Below are positions 11,912 to 22,708 of a stretch of DNA of 64,000 nt, piece by piece. The stretch spans positions 23,821,337 to 23,885,336 of the forward strand of contig CM067065.1 in assembly GCA_033980235.1 (NCBI GenBank). Direction: 5' to 3'. Under the pieces are notes generated by a model, which was not told the origin of the DNA, made no database searches, and saw nothing but the letters and a program-made list of their open reading frames with translations. The position numbers and the translations under genes were made by a program. Origin of the DNA: Diadema setosum. Taxonomy: Eukaryota; Echinodermata; Echinoidea; Diadematoida; Diadematidae. Each line of letters starts with the position of its first letter. The first letter of the stretch is position 1.

Positions 11912-12549
11912 TGTGACCGTGCACCACGAAACAAAAAGTCGCACCCATTCATTTTACGTGAGGACTAAAAAAAGGTCAAATGGGTCAACCAAGTCAATGT
12001 TGAGTTTTCCGTATTTTCTGAAAGAGCTATCATTCTTCTACATTATTGTTTAGTTTGGGATCATAACATGAGTGGGAAAGTGTGTTTTCAGCAGATATTC
12101 TACAACCCTTTTTGGGGGGAGAGTAGAATGACCGGTTATGTCTTAGAGGCCCCTTTTCATTTCTTAAGGATGAAAGGATGAAAACATGAAAGCTTGCATT
12201 AATCATGAACATAATGTGTTGATAAAACATGCTCAACTTTAGCTCAATCTGATAATCACTTCATTGTTGTTTCTCCGTGGTTTAAATCCCTGTTTTGTCC
12301 CTTTCACCGCACAGCTAGCACGGCTTGGAAAGGATTAAGCGCTTGAATAGACCCTGTACTTCAGAGCCTCTTTCCTCAGTTCCCACTTTTCCAGAGTATG
12401 TGCTTTCTTTCCAGTATTCAAATAGGTTAGGGGAGTCCATTCGAATTGAGTTATACATCATTTTAAAGCTTAGAGTCTGTTCTTTCAGAATCTGTCCCTA
12501 AATAAAAATCCATGTCTAGCGACTTTTTGTTGGTTTTGTGGTGCAGGGT
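11912..12549 (+). mobile_element. MITE family A, copy in an inverted pair (left member)
   Basis: Starts TGTGACCGTGCACCACGAAA and ends TTGGTTTTGTGGTGCAGGGT; the last few terminal bases are missing at the junction with the next copy. About 640 bp, non-coding. Confidence 0.85.
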
Positions 12550-12550
12550 G

Positions 12551-12760
12551 ATATATGCTGAAAGAGCAGACTTTTAACTTTAAAATGATGAATAAGTCAA
12601 ATTAAATGGGTTCTCTTAACCTATCTAAATATTGGTAAGAAAGCACACACTCTGGAATAGTGGGAAGCGAGAAAAAGAGGAATCTGAAGTACGTTGTGTA
12701 TCTGTCTGTTCAAGCGCTTAATCTTTAACAAACCGTACTAGTTATGCAATAAATGGGACC

Positions 12761-12791
<31 letters not shown>

Positions 12792-13216
12792 AACAGGATG
12801 TAAACCGTTTTAGCAACAACACTGAAAGGATTATCAGATTGAATTAAAATTGAGCATGCTCTATTAACACATTCTGCCCATGATTAATCCCAACTTTAAA
12901 AGCAGTAGCATCATCCCCTCAAAAGTTATCAGACTTGAAAATGAAGAGTGTGCAACGGAGTATAGAGAAATGAAAAGGGGCCTCTAGGACATACCTGATC
13001 TCACTACTTTACAAAACAAGGGTTGTAGAAAAACTGCTGAAAATGCACTTTCCCATTCATTTTATGATCACAAACTTAAAAACAATGGAGAAGAAGGGTG
13101 GGTCTTTCAGAAAATATGAAAACCTTAATATTGACTTGGTTGACCCGTTTCACCTTTTTTGAGTCCTCACTTAAAATCAAGGGGTGCGACTTTTCGTTTT
13201 GTGGTGCACGGTCACA
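12551..13216 (-). mobile_element. MITE family A, copy in an inverted pair (right member)
   Basis: Reverse complement of the preceding copy: it begins inside the element (ATATGCTGAAAGAGCAGAC) and ends TTTTGTGGTGCACGGTCACA. The first ~50 bp expected at the centre are deleted. Together the two copies form an imperfect palindrome of about 1.3 kb. Confidence 0.85.
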
Positions 13217-13219
13217 TAC

Positions 13220-13670
13220 GCCATTGTCATGGTAACGAATTATGCAATACTACCAAAAAAAGGAGTCTTGCACATCTTCATTTGATAGTGGTTATACATA
13301 CAACATTTGGGGTTAATTGCTAAAAAAAAAAAAAGAATATGAGAGTAGTTCAATCCGGATTTTTTTTTCTGAGAATATTATGTTGCCATGGCAACACATA
13401 ATGTGATAATAACAAAAAAAAAAAAAGGTGTTTCGCACATCTTCCTTTGATAGCAGTCACACATCCTAAATTTGGGGTAAAGTGCTCAAAAAATGAGAGA
13501 GTAGTTCGATCCGCAACATTTTTTTTTTTTTTTTGATGAAAATACTCATATTACGTGATAGTAACGAAAGGTGTCTTGCACAACCGCCTTTGATAGCGGT
13601 CTCACGTGTCATATTTGGGTTTAATTGCCCCCCCCCCCCAAAAAAAAAAGGAGAAAGTAGTTAGATCAAC
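13220..13670 (+). repeat. ~155-bp 'CATGGCAAC' units, right side of the 7.6-kb element
   Basis: GTCATGGTAACG near 13,230 and GTTGCCATGGCAACAC near 13,382, each followed by CTTGCACATCTTC- or TTCGCACATCTTCC-like text and GAGAGTAGTTCGATCCGCAA. Same orientation as the units at 6530, with A, T and C homopolymers between. Confidence 0.65.
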
Positions 13671-13889
13671 AAGATTTTACAATTGTAAATTTGGAAATTT
13701 TGACATTTGTGGTTGACGTGTTATGACATTTGTGGTTAATCCAGATTTTGACGCTTGTCGACGTGTTTTGACATTTGCAGTAAAAATTTAAGTTTGACAT
13801 TTGTGGTCGACGTGTCATGACATCAGTAGTCGTTATGACATTTTAGGTCGTTATGACAGTGGTTATGATATTAGTGGGCTTTACAGGCC

Positions 13890-14219
13890 TCCTACTGTGG
13901 GTCTGCATGGACCTCTGCAGGCAATCCATGCGACTCAGTTTTAGTCATGCTCAAAACTTGGGTGCGGGTAAATCGGACATGCTGCGCACCTCCGAGCAAC
14001 TACGGGCGAGATACGCGCTGTGTACTGTCAGGTGCGGACCAACTGCGGATTGCTCCGGGTAGCAAATTTGTTTCCCCGCAAGTCAACCCACAAAACATTT
14101 GCAGATACGGTATGATAAGGCCTTGAACATGCTCAAAATTTGTTTCGAGTGAATCGGGTTTGCCCTCAGAAGTACACGCAGAACACCAGTAGGAGACCCT
14201 TACCGGCAGCACCTCGCAG
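13890..14219 (+). mobile_element. Right part of the inverted-repeat element split by the 7.6-kb insertion
   Basis: Starts TCCTACTGTGGGTCTGCATG and ends, inverted, with CCGGCAGCACCTCGCAG. An internal direct repeat of CATGCTCAAAA followed by an AATCGG-containing phrase occurs at about 13,948 and 14,129. Without the insertion the host element would be about 350 bp. Confidence 0.65.
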
Positions 14220-15110
14220 AAAAAGATTAAAAGAATTTAAGTATTTCGGGAACCTGAGGTTTCACCCCCCCCCCCCCTTCTTTGGTGTTGGAGAGGGGCG
14301 GGGATCATTTTATTAATTTAGATCATATTACCATAAATATGCTATATGCCAGGTTTGATGATATACGTCGTAGATTTTTCAAAAAGATGGTGAAAATTTG
14401 GAAAATCCCCCTGCTCCCCCCCCCCCCCGATCTGGGTGCCTCTCGATCCGCCATAATGAAACGTGAAATTTCAGTCGTAAATGTTTTCAAAGCTCTAAAT
14501 TAGCTCTCTCTCTTTTTTTTTTTTTTTTTTTTGTTCGGTGGTGGTTAAGACATGTGGTAAAGGTAGTCATGGTTCATCCGCATGTTTGATTGAGAGTTTC
14601 GTTTCCATCTAATTATAAAATATACATAGGTGAAATGAACGGTTTGCACATTTCCCGGTGGCTTTGCACATTTCCCGGCAAAATTGAACATTTACACATT
14701 TTCCGGCGTCACGTTTGCACATTTCCCGGCGTTTGCACATATTTTCCCGGCTCCACAAGGTCCCGTGTAAAAGAGTCATAACCGCGTATGGTACCAGCAC
14801 AAGTACAAACGCACACGAGTAGAGCAGTACGCGTTTACCCGGTGATACTCCCCAAAATTTGCACAATTCACACAACTGATTCCCATGAACGACCAGCAGT
14901 AATGCAACACTGTGGCTGAGTACGGGTTATCCAGATTGCTTGTCTTGACAAAACAAAAAATGTGATTCTTAATATAATATCTGTACACTATATAGGGGAC
15001 AAATGATTTTATTTCTACATTTCTTTTTTCATACATAAATGAGAAACAAACTCAATTAAACAAACTAATTGTGCACACTTTTATTTTAATCTGACAGTTA
15101 AAACAAATTA
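14220..15110. other. Mostly unrecognised sequence with a short CCCGG tandem
   Basis: Poly-C runs near 14,265 and 14,417 and a 17-nt poly-T near 14,515. At 14,643-14,750 the phrase TTTGCACATTTCCCGG occurs three times, with two more distant variants. No gene seen. Confidence 0.5.
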
Positions 15111-16465
15111 TTAATTAGGTGATACGCTATCAGCGTATCACCTATTGATTGTCAAAATCTCTCTTTATTTTTAGGTGATACGCTTTTAGCGTATCACCTA
15201 TTGTGTTTGTCAAAATCTTCCTTTCTTTCTTTTTATTCTTCTTTCTTTCTGGCACATTTTGTGTCGTGAATATCTCAACATTGACATGACGGAATAACAT
15301 GACATTTTCAGTCAACATGTCTCATGACAATATCTAGCCACAATAAGGTTTTCATGACAGTAACATATCTATGACGTCATCTAGGCGCCATTTTGTGATT
15401 TTCGGACCATGTTACATGATCGATCATAACTTCATAACTAAAGGTCATTTCTGTATCATTTTCGTTGGACATAAAGTTCAGGTCACGCTCTATCTTACTT
15501 TTTAATGCTAATTACCTAGGACATCATTACGCGCGCATTAGCGCGCGTCAAAGTTTTTAAATGCTTAAAACGACTTCCCAATGGGAAATCTCGAAGTTTC
15601 AGACAATTTTAAGCGTTCCGCGCGTTCGCGTCCGTCCGCGCATTTCCGCGCGCAGTGCGCGTAAGCAACATGAAAATGCACATTTTTTGACAGATTTGGA
15701 TTCCTGATACATTAAGTAACAATATCCATTGATTTCCGATCAATTTCGACCTATAACAAAGGAATGCGCTGGCGTCAAAGTTGAAATTTCGTGTGCGCGT
15801 CTATGTGGAAATATAGCGAAAAACATGTCTTTGTTTATTTCGCCATAGCTCTTTAAAACGTCAGGTGACCCTATGTTTTTATTGCATATTACAAAAGCAT
15901 ATGAATTGAAAATAACGTTTCAAGTATCAATATTTCCCTAAATACATTATGACGTCATCATATCATCATCTGAAATCAAAAAAGTGGAATTATTTTTTTG
16001 AGGTACTGTTTCTGACATTCATTTGCTCGTATCTCTGTTGTTTAAGCTCAATATTATCCCAAATTCAGATATGTTGTACTTTGAACATTTGCCTTTCAGG
16101 TCCAAGTCATGGTTTTGAAATTTGATGACGTCATCATACTTTAAATTGTGATTAAAGGTAAAGATTCAAAATCGGACAAGTTTACGTGTATTGTCTATGG
16201 GAGGTGATTTTTTTTAAACCATGCATTGACTTGACAACGTTTAAGCACCTTTATCTCAGCTGATTTTGCTTCATTTCCTCTGAAACTTAAGTATGTTGTA
16301 GCTGAGACAATAAGCTTCAGTAATCATGCATTTTATTTTTTGAAATTCCATCATCAGGTTGACAATTTTGCAGTTTAAAACTGAAAATGAGAATGGAATG
16401 TGGACAAAACGATTCCCGATTCAGCTTTCACATACATAAGTTTACGTTCCTCATATTTTCTCGCC

Positions 16466-16540
16466 GAGACGTATGGCCGAGTGGTTAAAGGCGCCGTCTC
16501 AGAGACGTGAGGTTGCGGGTTCGAACCCCACAGGATCACG
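16466..16540 (+). pseudogene. tRNA-like segment (Leu/Ser-type), probably a SINE head or tRNA pseudogene
   Basis: Box A TGGCCGAGTGGTTAAAGGCG at 16,474-16,493 and box B GGTTCGAACCC at 16,518-16,528 are well preserved. However, the T stem has a mismatch, and no acceptor stem forms between the 5' and 3' flanks, so a working tRNA is unlikely. Followed by a T run (possible pol III stop). The same segment recurs at 20,673. Confidence 0.6.
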
Positions 16541-17052
16541 AAATAATTTTTTTTTTTATTTTACTTTTTTTTCTTCAATTTGTATTATATATTTGTCCAT
16601 GTAGAAATCACGTTCGTATATAAACGTACCTATACACACACACAGACACACACCATATCCCTCTTTTTTGTGTTGGAGACCACATTGCTTCGACTGCTGC
16701 AAAATTTTGCAGGCTGACTTTTTGGTAAACTGATCATAGTATGTAATGACGACGACGGAGGTGTTGTACTTTGAACAATTGTCAACATGTCATTGTTTTG
16801 TACTTTGATGACGTCATCACACTGAAAATTGTGATTAAAGGCAAGGTATCAAAACCAGCCGATTATAGGCTTTATGTCTACGGCGCGTATTTTTCCCAAG
16901 TTCCCAGAAATGGCATAGCGACGTCAGTCGTTACAAGGCCGCATTTCCGTCTAGTAATGCAATACATGTTCACGCGGCCACGATGGTTGAGTGGGCATTG
17001 ACTTTTCCCCCCTGTAATATCTATACATTTCTTTTTTGCCTTACCATTTCAG

Positions 17053-17075
17053 GGGATGTCCCGTGGCCGAGTGGT
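17053..17075 (+). pseudogene. tRNA box A remnant at the R1 right end
   Basis: GGGATGTCCCGTGGCCGAGTGGTTAG resembles a tRNA 5' half including box A; no box B follows. Repeated at about 21,302 with one change (CCGAGAGG). Confidence 0.4.
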
Positions 17076-17220
17076 TAGAAAAACGGTTTTGCATGCACGC
17101 TCAATATAACTTCAAGGTGCCTATATCACATTCTTTTCTTTGTCGATCACAGATGACCGACACCTGATGACCCCAAGCGTATCACCTAACTCGTCAGCGT
17201 GACGAGTTTCATATCTCGTT

Positions 17221-18545
17221 TTTTATTCTTCTTTCTTTCTGGACAATTTTGTGTCGTCAATATCTCAAGAATGACATTACGAAATAACATGACATTTTCA
17301 GTCGACATGTCTCATGACAAAATCTAGCCACAATAAGGTTTTCATGACAGTAACATATCTATGACGTCATCTAGGCGCCATTTTGTGATTTTCGGACCTT
17401 GTCACATGATCGATCATAACTTCATAACTAGATGTCATTTCTGTATCATTTTCGGTGGACATGAAGTTCAGGTCACGCTCTATCTTACTTTTTAACGCTA
17501 GTTACACAGGTCATCATTACGTGCGCGTAAGCGCGCGTCAACATTTTAAAAGGCTCAAAACGACTTCCCAATGGGAAATCTCGAAGTTTCAGACAATTTT
17601 AAGCGTTTCAAACATTTTCTCGCGTGCGCGTCCGTCCGCGCAATTTCGCGCGCAGAGCCCGTAAGCAACATGAAAATGCAAATTTTTTTACTGATTTGGA
17701 TTCCTGATACTTTGAGTAATAATATCCATTGATTTCCGATCGATTTCGACCTATAACAAAGGAATGCACTGGCGTCAAAGTTGAAATTCCGCGTGCGCGT
17801 CTTTCTGCAAATATAGTGAAAAAACATGTCTTTGTTTATTTCACCATAGCTCTTTAAATCGTCCGTTGACCATATATTTATATTGCATATTACAAAAGTA
17901 TATGAATTGTAAATAACATTCCAAGTATCAGTATTGCCAGGCAAACGCGATGACGTCATCATATCGTCATTTTAAATCAAAAAAGTGGAATCGATTTTTT
18001 TGAGGTACTGTTTCTGACATTCATTTGCTCGTATCTCTGTTGTTTAAGCTCAATATTACCCCAAATTCAGATATGTTGCACTTTGAACATTTGCCTTTCA
18101 AGTCTATGTAATGGTTTTGAAATATGATGACGTCATCATACTAGAAATTGTGATTAAAGGTAAAGACTCAAAATCAGACAAGTTTACGTGTTATGTCTAT
18201 GGGAGGTGATTTTTTTTTTTTAAAACCATGCATTGACTTGACAACGTTTAAGCACCTTTACCTCATCTGATTTTACTCCATTTCCTCTGAAACATAAATA
18301 TGTTGTAGCTGAGACAATAAGCTTTAGTAATCATGCATTTTATGTTTTCAAATCTCCTCATCAGGTTGACAATTTTGCAATTTAAAACTGAAAATGAGAA
18401 TGCAATCTGTACGGAACGATTCCCAATTTTTCTTTGCAACTGTATATTGATCGAATCCACGCTGCCACTTGTGGAAAGTTGAATAGCGCCATCACAAGTC
18501 AACACTGTCACGATAGTATTTAGATTTAAGTTTCGCACTCGATCT
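17221..18545 (+). mobile_element. Composite repeat unit R2 (partial)
   Basis: Matches R1 from its TTTTATTCTTCTTTCTTTCT start through the TGATGACGTCATCA region and on to about 18,420, with scattered substitutions. It then switches to a different 3' portion carrying another tRNA-like head. Three perfect TGACGTCA sites (17,362; 17,951; 18,128). Confidence 0.7.
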
Positions 18546-18648
18546 TCAGGACAGCCATGTGGCATAATCGGTTAGCGCGCTGGTTGTTCATAACACCATA
18601 CCGGAAGGCGAGAGGTTCGACTCCCGCAGGACTTTTATCCGTTCTTTC

Positions 18649-18680
<32 letters not shown>

Positions 18681-19120
18681 ACTCCGATGTCATTTATCGT
18701 ATTATTTTATCAAGTGTACGTAACCCGTGAACACGGCTGCTCTATTTCCCTTGTTTTGTATTGGAGTTTGGAGATTGGGTTTGCTTCATTAATTTTGTCA
18801 CACTTAATGTTGTAAATTGCCCCTTGTTACAATGTCCCGCTTGTCACCTTTCGTTTGCTCTTTCCTTTTCTCTTCATTGGTTATTGTTATACTGTAACAG
18901 GATAGGTAGGAACATGTACGTTTAAATAACTTGCAGGAATGAGTGCTGAATTGATTAACTCTAATCCAGGTGTATGGCGTCTCGCTCATCTCTTTGAAAT
19001 TCCAGGTTGTTATTGTTTGACCCAATAACGGAGTTGTAGACAGGTTATATGTTGCTATAGAGGTATCTTGTGCCACATGAATGGAAAGCATCACTGTTTA
19101 GTAGTAGTAATGAACTTTTT
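18546..19120 (+). mobile_element. SINE-like unit with a Met/Ile-type tRNA-like head, copy 1
   Basis: Box A TGGCATAATCGGTTAGCGCG (18,560-18,579) and box B GGTTCGACTCC (18,614-18,624), followed by a long T run and a ~430-bp body. The body, including GTGTATGGCGTCTCGCTCAT, recurs 690 bp downstream. No 3' tail motif identified. Confidence 0.55.
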
Positions 19121-19146
19121 CATGTTGTATATGGTATAAATATTTA

Positions 19147-19148
<2 letters not shown>

Positions 19149-19193
<45 letters not shown>
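19149..19193. repeat. TA microsatellite
   Basis: About 22 uninterrupted TA units between the two SINE-like copies. Confidence 0.95.
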
Positions 19194-19196
<3 letters not shown>

Positions 19197-19204
19197 ATTA
19201 AAGA

Positions 19205-19820
19205 TAAATTTCACATCCGATCTTCGGTACAGCCGTGTGGCTTTATAGTCACTTAGCGCGCTGCATGGTCATTATGCACTACCTTAGGACGAGATGTTCG
19301 AGACCCGCAGGACGCTATCATTTTTTTCTCTCTCTTTCTTTGTGTTTCTTTTGGCAGTTCAGCTTTATTCCGATCGATGTCATTAATCGTATTATCTTAT
19401 CAATTATACTACCCCACGACACACAGTCGCTCAAATTGCTTCTTTTTTTTTTGTCGGAGGCTGGAGGTTGGATTTGCTTCATTTATCATACGTATTGTTT
19501 AAATTGCCCTTGGTACAGTGCCCCGCTTGCCACCTTTCCTTTTCCCTTTCCTTTTCTCTACGTTTGTTCCTGTTATATTGTCACAAGACAGGTCGGAAAA
19601 TAATTTGCATAACTCAACTGGAGCAGGAATGGCAACTGAATGAATTAACTCTAGGCCAGGTGTATGGCGTCTCGCTCATCTCTTTGAAATTCCAGGATGT
19701 TATTGTTTGACGCAATAACGGAGTTGTAGACAGGTTTTATGTTGCTATAGAGGTATCTTGTGCCACATGAGTAGAAGGCATCACTGTTTAGTAGTAGTAA
19801 TGAACTTTTTCATGTCCCTC
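19205..19820 (+). mobile_element. SINE-like unit, copy 2
   Basis: Same arrangement as the unit at 18,546: GATCTTCGGTACAGCCGTG, a decayed box A (CTTTATAGTCACTTAGCGCG) and box B (TGTTCGAGACCC), then the shared body to TGAACTTTTTCATGT. Offset 690 bp from copy 1. Confidence 0.55.
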
Positions 19821-20344
19821 CATGTCAATTATAGTGTGGTTTAAAGGGGTTGTGTGTCTATCTGCCAAAGAAAAGAAATAACTTATTTTCGTCATGGCTG
19901 TTTCTCTATACGTAGCCGTAGGTATTGAGTGTTGTTGGTATCTGAGCAGTGAAGAACAGAGCATCAGGCTAAATTTCCCCTTAGTTATACGCGCTAAGCG
20001 TTCAATTTGATATATCTTTCTTTATGTAGTCAATTCTTGCTAATGGAGTTACAGAATTATGTTATGACACGTTTCACTGTAAGAAGTTTGTAAAGCAAAG
20101 TTTATGGACAAGGCAAGCAATTGTACATGAATAATACCTACCATTGATTTCAGAGGGAAATTATGGTATTCCTAAATGTAAGGGTATCATTGCTTTGGAA
20201 TTGCTGAGACAATATGCTTGGCACGAGGGCTTCCACTTCTAATAACTGATCCCTTTGAAGATGTGTCGGTCACGGGTGATCGTCATGATTCACGTAGAAG
20301 CTTACGTTCCACACTCTTGGTTCGAGAAGACTTACCATCTTACT
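19821..20344. other. Unrecognised sequence
   Basis: No open frame or repeat recognised between the SINE-like unit and unit R3. Confidence 0.5.
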
Positions 20345-20861
20345 TCAAATTGTTATTAATGGTAAAGACTCAAAATCAGACAAGTTTACGTGTTATGTCT
20401 ATGGGAGGTGATTTTTTTTTTATGTGCATTGATTTGACAACGTTTAAGCACCTTTATCTCAGCTGATTTTGCTCCATTTCCTCTGTAACTTAAGTATGTG
20501 GTAACTGAGACAATAAGCTGCAGTAATCATGCATTTTATTTTTTGAAATCTCCTCATCAGTTTGACAATTTTGCAGTTTAAAACTGAAAATGAGAATGGA
20601 ATGTGGACAAAACGATTCCTGATTCATCTTTCACATACATTACATAAGTTTACGTTCCTCATATTTTCTCGTCGAGACGTATGGCCGAGTGGTTAAAGGC
20701 GACGTCTCAGAGACGTGAGGTTGCACACGTGCGGGCTCGAACCCCACAAGATCACGAAACAAAATACTTAGCTATTTTACTTTTTTTTCTTCAATTTTGT
20801 ATTACATATCCGTCCATGTAGAAATCACATTCGTATATAAACGCACCTATACACACACACA

Positions 20862-20901
<40 letters not shown>

Positions 20902-21470
20902 ATATCCCTCTTTGTGTTGGAGACCAAATTGCTTCGACTGCTGCAAAATTTTGCAGGCTGACTTTGTCAAACCGATCATAGTATGTAATGACGACGACGG
21001 AGGTGTTGTACTTTGAACAATTGTCTTTCAAGACCATGTCATTGTTTTGTACTTTGATGACGTCATCACACTGAAAATTGTGATCAAAGGCAAGGTATCA
21101 AAACCAGCCGATTATAGGTTTTATGTTTACGGCACGTATTTTTCCCAAGTTGCCAGAAATGGCATAGCGACATCAGTAGTTACAAGGCCGCATTTCCGTC
21201 TAGCAATGCAATACAATGTTCACGCGGCCACGTTGGTTGAGTGGGCATTGATTTTCTCCCTGTAATATCTATACATTTCTTTTTTGCCTTACCATTTCCG
21301 TGGATGTCCCGTGGCCGAGAGGTTAGAGAAACGGTTTTGCATGCACGCTCAATATAACTTCAATGTGCCTATATCACATTCTTTTCTTTGTCGATCACAG
21401 ATGACCGACATCTGATGACCCCAAGCGTATCACCTAACTCGTCAGTCTGACGAGTTTCATATCTCGTATT
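20345..21470 (+). mobile_element. Composite repeat unit R3 (right half of R1)
   Basis: Matches R1 from about 16,145 onward: tRNA-like segment with box A at 20,682, a CA microsatellite (about 20,852-20,900) expanded relative to R1, a TGACGTCA at 21,058, and the terminal hairpin ACTCGTCA-GTC-TGACGAGT at 21,436-21,456. The loop differs from R1 while the stem is kept. Confidence 0.7.
20673..20755 (+). pseudogene. tRNA-like segment, second copy
   Basis: Copy of the 16,466 segment with a ~9-bp insertion (ACACGTGCG) before box B and a changed box B, GGCTCGAACCCC. Not a functional tRNA. Confidence 0.55.
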
Positions 21471-21700
21471 AATTCAAATCTTCAACTTTCCCTGATACAA
21501 TGCGAAATAAAAATAAACTCACCATTCTGTGCATACATTTATGCAAACATAGGTTGCAGTATATCTATTGCTCAAAGATAAATTAGGCAATTCTTGATGA
21601 ACAGAAATTCAGGAGACCATCATCGTAAGCAAACGCTTGACGAGGACAATGGCCTCAGAAATGATTGTCTAAGCAATGCAACATTGCAAAAATAAAACAT
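21471..21700. other. Unrecognised sequence
   Basis: Short spacer between R3 and the next MITE; nothing identified. Confidence 0.4.
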
Positions 21701-21701
21701 A

Positions 21702-22131
21702 TGTGACCCTGCGTCTCAAAACAAACAAAAAGTCGCCAGACATGAATTTTAGTTCAGAGTATATTCTAAAAGAGCAGACTCTAAGCTTTAAAATGATGTA
21801 TAACGTAATTGAAATGGACACTCCTAAGCTATCTAAATATTGGAAAGAAAGGACACACTCTGGAAAGTGTGAACTGAGAAAACAAGCCCTGAAGTAAAGG
21901 GAGTATTCAAGCGCTTTCTTTACCAATCTATGCTAGCTGTGGGATGAATTGAACAAAAAACATGATGTTAACCACGGGAGCAACAACAATGAAGGGATTA
22001 TCAGATTAAGCTGAAATTAACCATGCTTCATTAACCTATTCTGTACATGATTAATACAAACTTTCAATGCAGTAGCATCATTATCTCTAAAGTTATTAGA
22101 GTTGAAAGTGAAGTGTATGGACAGGTGTTGC
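21702..22131 (+). mobile_element. MITE family A, left part
   Basis: Begins TGTGACCCTGCGTCTCAAAA and follows the family consensus through GAGCAGACTCTAAGCTTTAA up to AAGTGTATGGACAGGTGTTG. It then stops at the GTCACGGATTGTCG palindromes. Confidence 0.8.
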
Positions 22132-22210
22132 GTCACGGATTGTCGCCCCCGTCACGGATTGTCGTCTGGCGACAATCCGTGACGAGGGCTGGCGGCACGG
22201 ATTGTCGCCC
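22132..22210. repeat. Palindromic array of GTCACGGATTGTCGCC
   Basis: Three forward copies of (GTC/GGC)ACGGATTGTCG and one reverse copy (CGACAATCCGTGAC). A larger array of the same word is at 43,815-44,036, which abuts the right part of another family A MITE. Confidence 0.8.
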
Positions 22211-22705
22211 GCCCTCGAAGCACATTTTGCTGGGTAATATCGTTCTGGACATAGTCATTGAAATACTAACACATAACTTAGATGGCTACATCCATGCAAA
22301 CATGCCATGTAAAAAGTCATGGTGAGGTTTCAAGGAAGTGTGTATGTGCGCGCGCACATGATAATTTAGTGTCCGTTTGTGCGTGCGTGTGTGTGTGTGT
22401 GTGTGTGTATGATGGTAGAATGTGTTTATTATGTCAGCTTTTTGCGTTTGTGTTTTTTAGCTGCGCGTGGGGAGGGATACCTAGTAAGATGTTGCTGGCA
22501 TAAACGTTGATATTGATTTTATCAGCAGCTTTGACTTTGATGAGTTGTTTGGCGGATTTGTATATGAATTCGGAGTGGTGCTTGCGTGCGGGCGGATGCT
22601 GCTTTTCTGCATGCGGTCCATAATGTCTTATGTATCAACATTGGGAAGTTGTTTCATCAGGAAGGAAGATGGTATCGGTTCGGGTTTGTGTGTGTCTGTG
22701 GGGAG
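22211..22705. other. Unrecognised sequence with a GT microsatellite
   Basis: GT run at about 22,384-22,408. Open frames here are read through low-complexity sequence and are not supported as genes. Confidence 0.5.
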
Positions 22706-22708
22706 GGG

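Larger units (their letters stand above)
6249..13886. mobile_element. 7.6-kb TIR element, family 'TTGTAGAGCCCAC'
   Basis: The left end is TTGTAGAGCCCACTAATGTC; the right end in reverse complement reads CTGTAAAGCCCACTAATATC. Target-site duplication GCC (6246-6248 and 13,887-13,889). Both termini carry degenerate arrays of a CACTAATGTCATAACACGTC-type unit (6249-6520 and 13,670-13,886, mutually inverted). A sister element with the same ends lies at 32,548-37,546. No transposase frame is visible; the interior holds ~155-bp tandem units, two MITEs of family A in inverted orientation, one TTAA MITE and a repeated 13-mer. Superfamily undetermined. Confidence 0.8.
15112..17220 (+). mobile_element. 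Composite repeat unit R1 (~2 kb), bounded by GTGATACGCT hairpins
   Basis: The left edge has two palindromes of the form AGGTGATACGCT-n-AGCGTATCACCT (15,117 and 15,173). The right edge reads AAGCGTATCACCT and is followed by a hairpin ACTCGTCA-GCG-TGACGAGT and TTCATATCTCGT. The first ~900 bp recur at 17,221-18,140 (offset about 1,990-2,000) and the last ~1 kb recur at 20,345-21,470 (offset about 4,210-4,250). Contains four perfect TGACGTCA sites and a tRNA-like segment. No coding frame. Confidence 0.7.

Noticed and set aside
16466..16540. Functional tRNA gene
   Set aside because: Boxes A and B are good, but the acceptor stem does not pair and the T stem has a mismatch; the segment is repeated inside a repeat family.
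17188..17220. Definite Helitron 3' end
   Set aside because: A hairpin is present, but the CTRR terminus and 5' TC are not, and no Rep/helicase is seen; left as a question only.
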